Part shown: piece after piece, positions 63,395-64,000 of the stretch
Position numbering within the stretch: the stretch's first letter is position 1
Layout: each line of letters opens with the position of its first letter
Assembly: GCA_026419785.1 (NCBI GenBank)
Contig: JAODTK010002132.1
Span: forward strand, 1-64,000
Origin: Sclerodactyla briareus
Taxonomy: Eukaryota > Echinodermata > Holothuroidea > Dendrochirotida > Sclerodactylidae
Direction of reading: 5' to 3'
DNA: 64,000 nucleotides
Translations under genes and position numbers: made by a program
Notes under the pieces: model-generated
The model's database searches: none
What the model was told of the DNA's origin: nothing
The model's input: the letters and a program-made list of their open reading frames with translations, nothing else

Positions 63395-64000
63395 GCGCAA
63401 CGTAAGTTCGAGTAGATCTTATAGCCTTTGCTTTCTGTCGTATATGGGCCAACTCATAGAAACATGAAACAAACCATTAACGGTAACACAGTAACAAATC
63501 ATTGAAATGCTGCTCTTGCAAATTTTATATACGACAAACTAAAAATTTCTCTCGGCTACCCCCGTCAAACAATCCGTAAGCAATTGATGATCGTAAAATT
63601 CTGCCACAACTTTTGCGTTCTGCAATTTACACAACAGGGAATATCGAATGGTTATAAAACTATTATATATACTTCCTTGTACTTGATTTCGGACGGAGTT
63701 GCACTGAGGACTCTAAATTCTTTCCCTTAGCTTGTTAATGCACTCCGTGGGTATTTAGTTTCACTACTTGCGATGAAGGAAGGAAACAAGGCTTAAATTG
63801 TAATGTTGTAGGGGGACCCCTTCCTGCAATCTGTTCGAAGGTTGTTAAGTATGCTAGGAGTGTTCCCCAAATTTTGAAAGGAGGAGGGGGATGTACACCG
63901 TGAGGAAATCACAAGACAAGTCAAGTACAGGGGAAATAGGCTTCCATATCGGGCGAAAGGTAATATGCATGATGCAACATTAGTGTTCGATAGTCATGTG
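63395..64000. repeat. Third copy of the large block (C), right part
   Basis: Resumes block homology after the LINE, corresponding to about 22,403-23,030 in block B: ctccgtgggtatttagtttc, ggggaccccttcctgcaatc and aagtatgctaggagtgtt are shared. It continues past the end of the window. Confidence 0.9.

Overview
This is a window of eukaryotic genomic DNA that is rich in repeats and poor in genes. There are no operons, Shine-Dalgarno sites or long bacterial ORFs. Coding sequence occurs as short exons with GT-AG borders. Three things suggest a marine invertebrate, with echinoderm-like or other deuterostome as my best guess at low confidence: a multi-exon galaxin-like gene, LINE/SINE remains, and repeat families built around phrases such as aaaggtcattaggggtcaaa. 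Aligned repeat copies and the exons themselves carry many 1-3 nt indels, often in homopolymers. Much of this frame noise is probably uncorrected long-read error rather than biology.

Layout. 0.4-1.25 kb: LINE reverse-transcriptase 3' fragment on the minus strand. 2.25-3.77 kb: three minus-strand exons with matching splice phases from an unidentified host gene. 5.65-5.99 kb: a tRNA-derived SINE. 6.45-28.11 kb: two head-to-tail copies of a block of about 10.6-11.0 kb (A and B). Each copy holds a decayed LINE with the same SINE family inside it, an AT microsatellite, a GTCC/GTTC tetranucleotide tract and a CCG-rich dispersed repeat. 31.77-42.03 kb: a minus-strand gene encoding tandem di-cysteine repeats of the galaxin type, spread over about ten or more exons; this is the best protein-coding call in the window. 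40.9-44 kb: short tandem repeats. 50.8-54.9 kb: 'ggtcatt'-type repeats, including a nested tandem repeat of about 590 bp. 55.9-57.08 kb: a minisatellite of about 47 bp. 57.08-64.0 kb: a third, 5'-truncated copy of the large block (C), interrupted at 59.58-63.39 kb by an L2/CR1-clade LINE with an 8-bp target-site duplication.

The repeats give a relative history. A LINE entered the ancestral block, a SINE landed inside that LINE, and the block was then duplicated (tandem A and B, plus C about 29 kb away). A separate L2-like LINE later inserted into C only. The galaxin-like gene lies in the single-copy spacer between B and C. No rRNA, intact tRNA, CRISPR, or LTR or virus-derived element was recognised.
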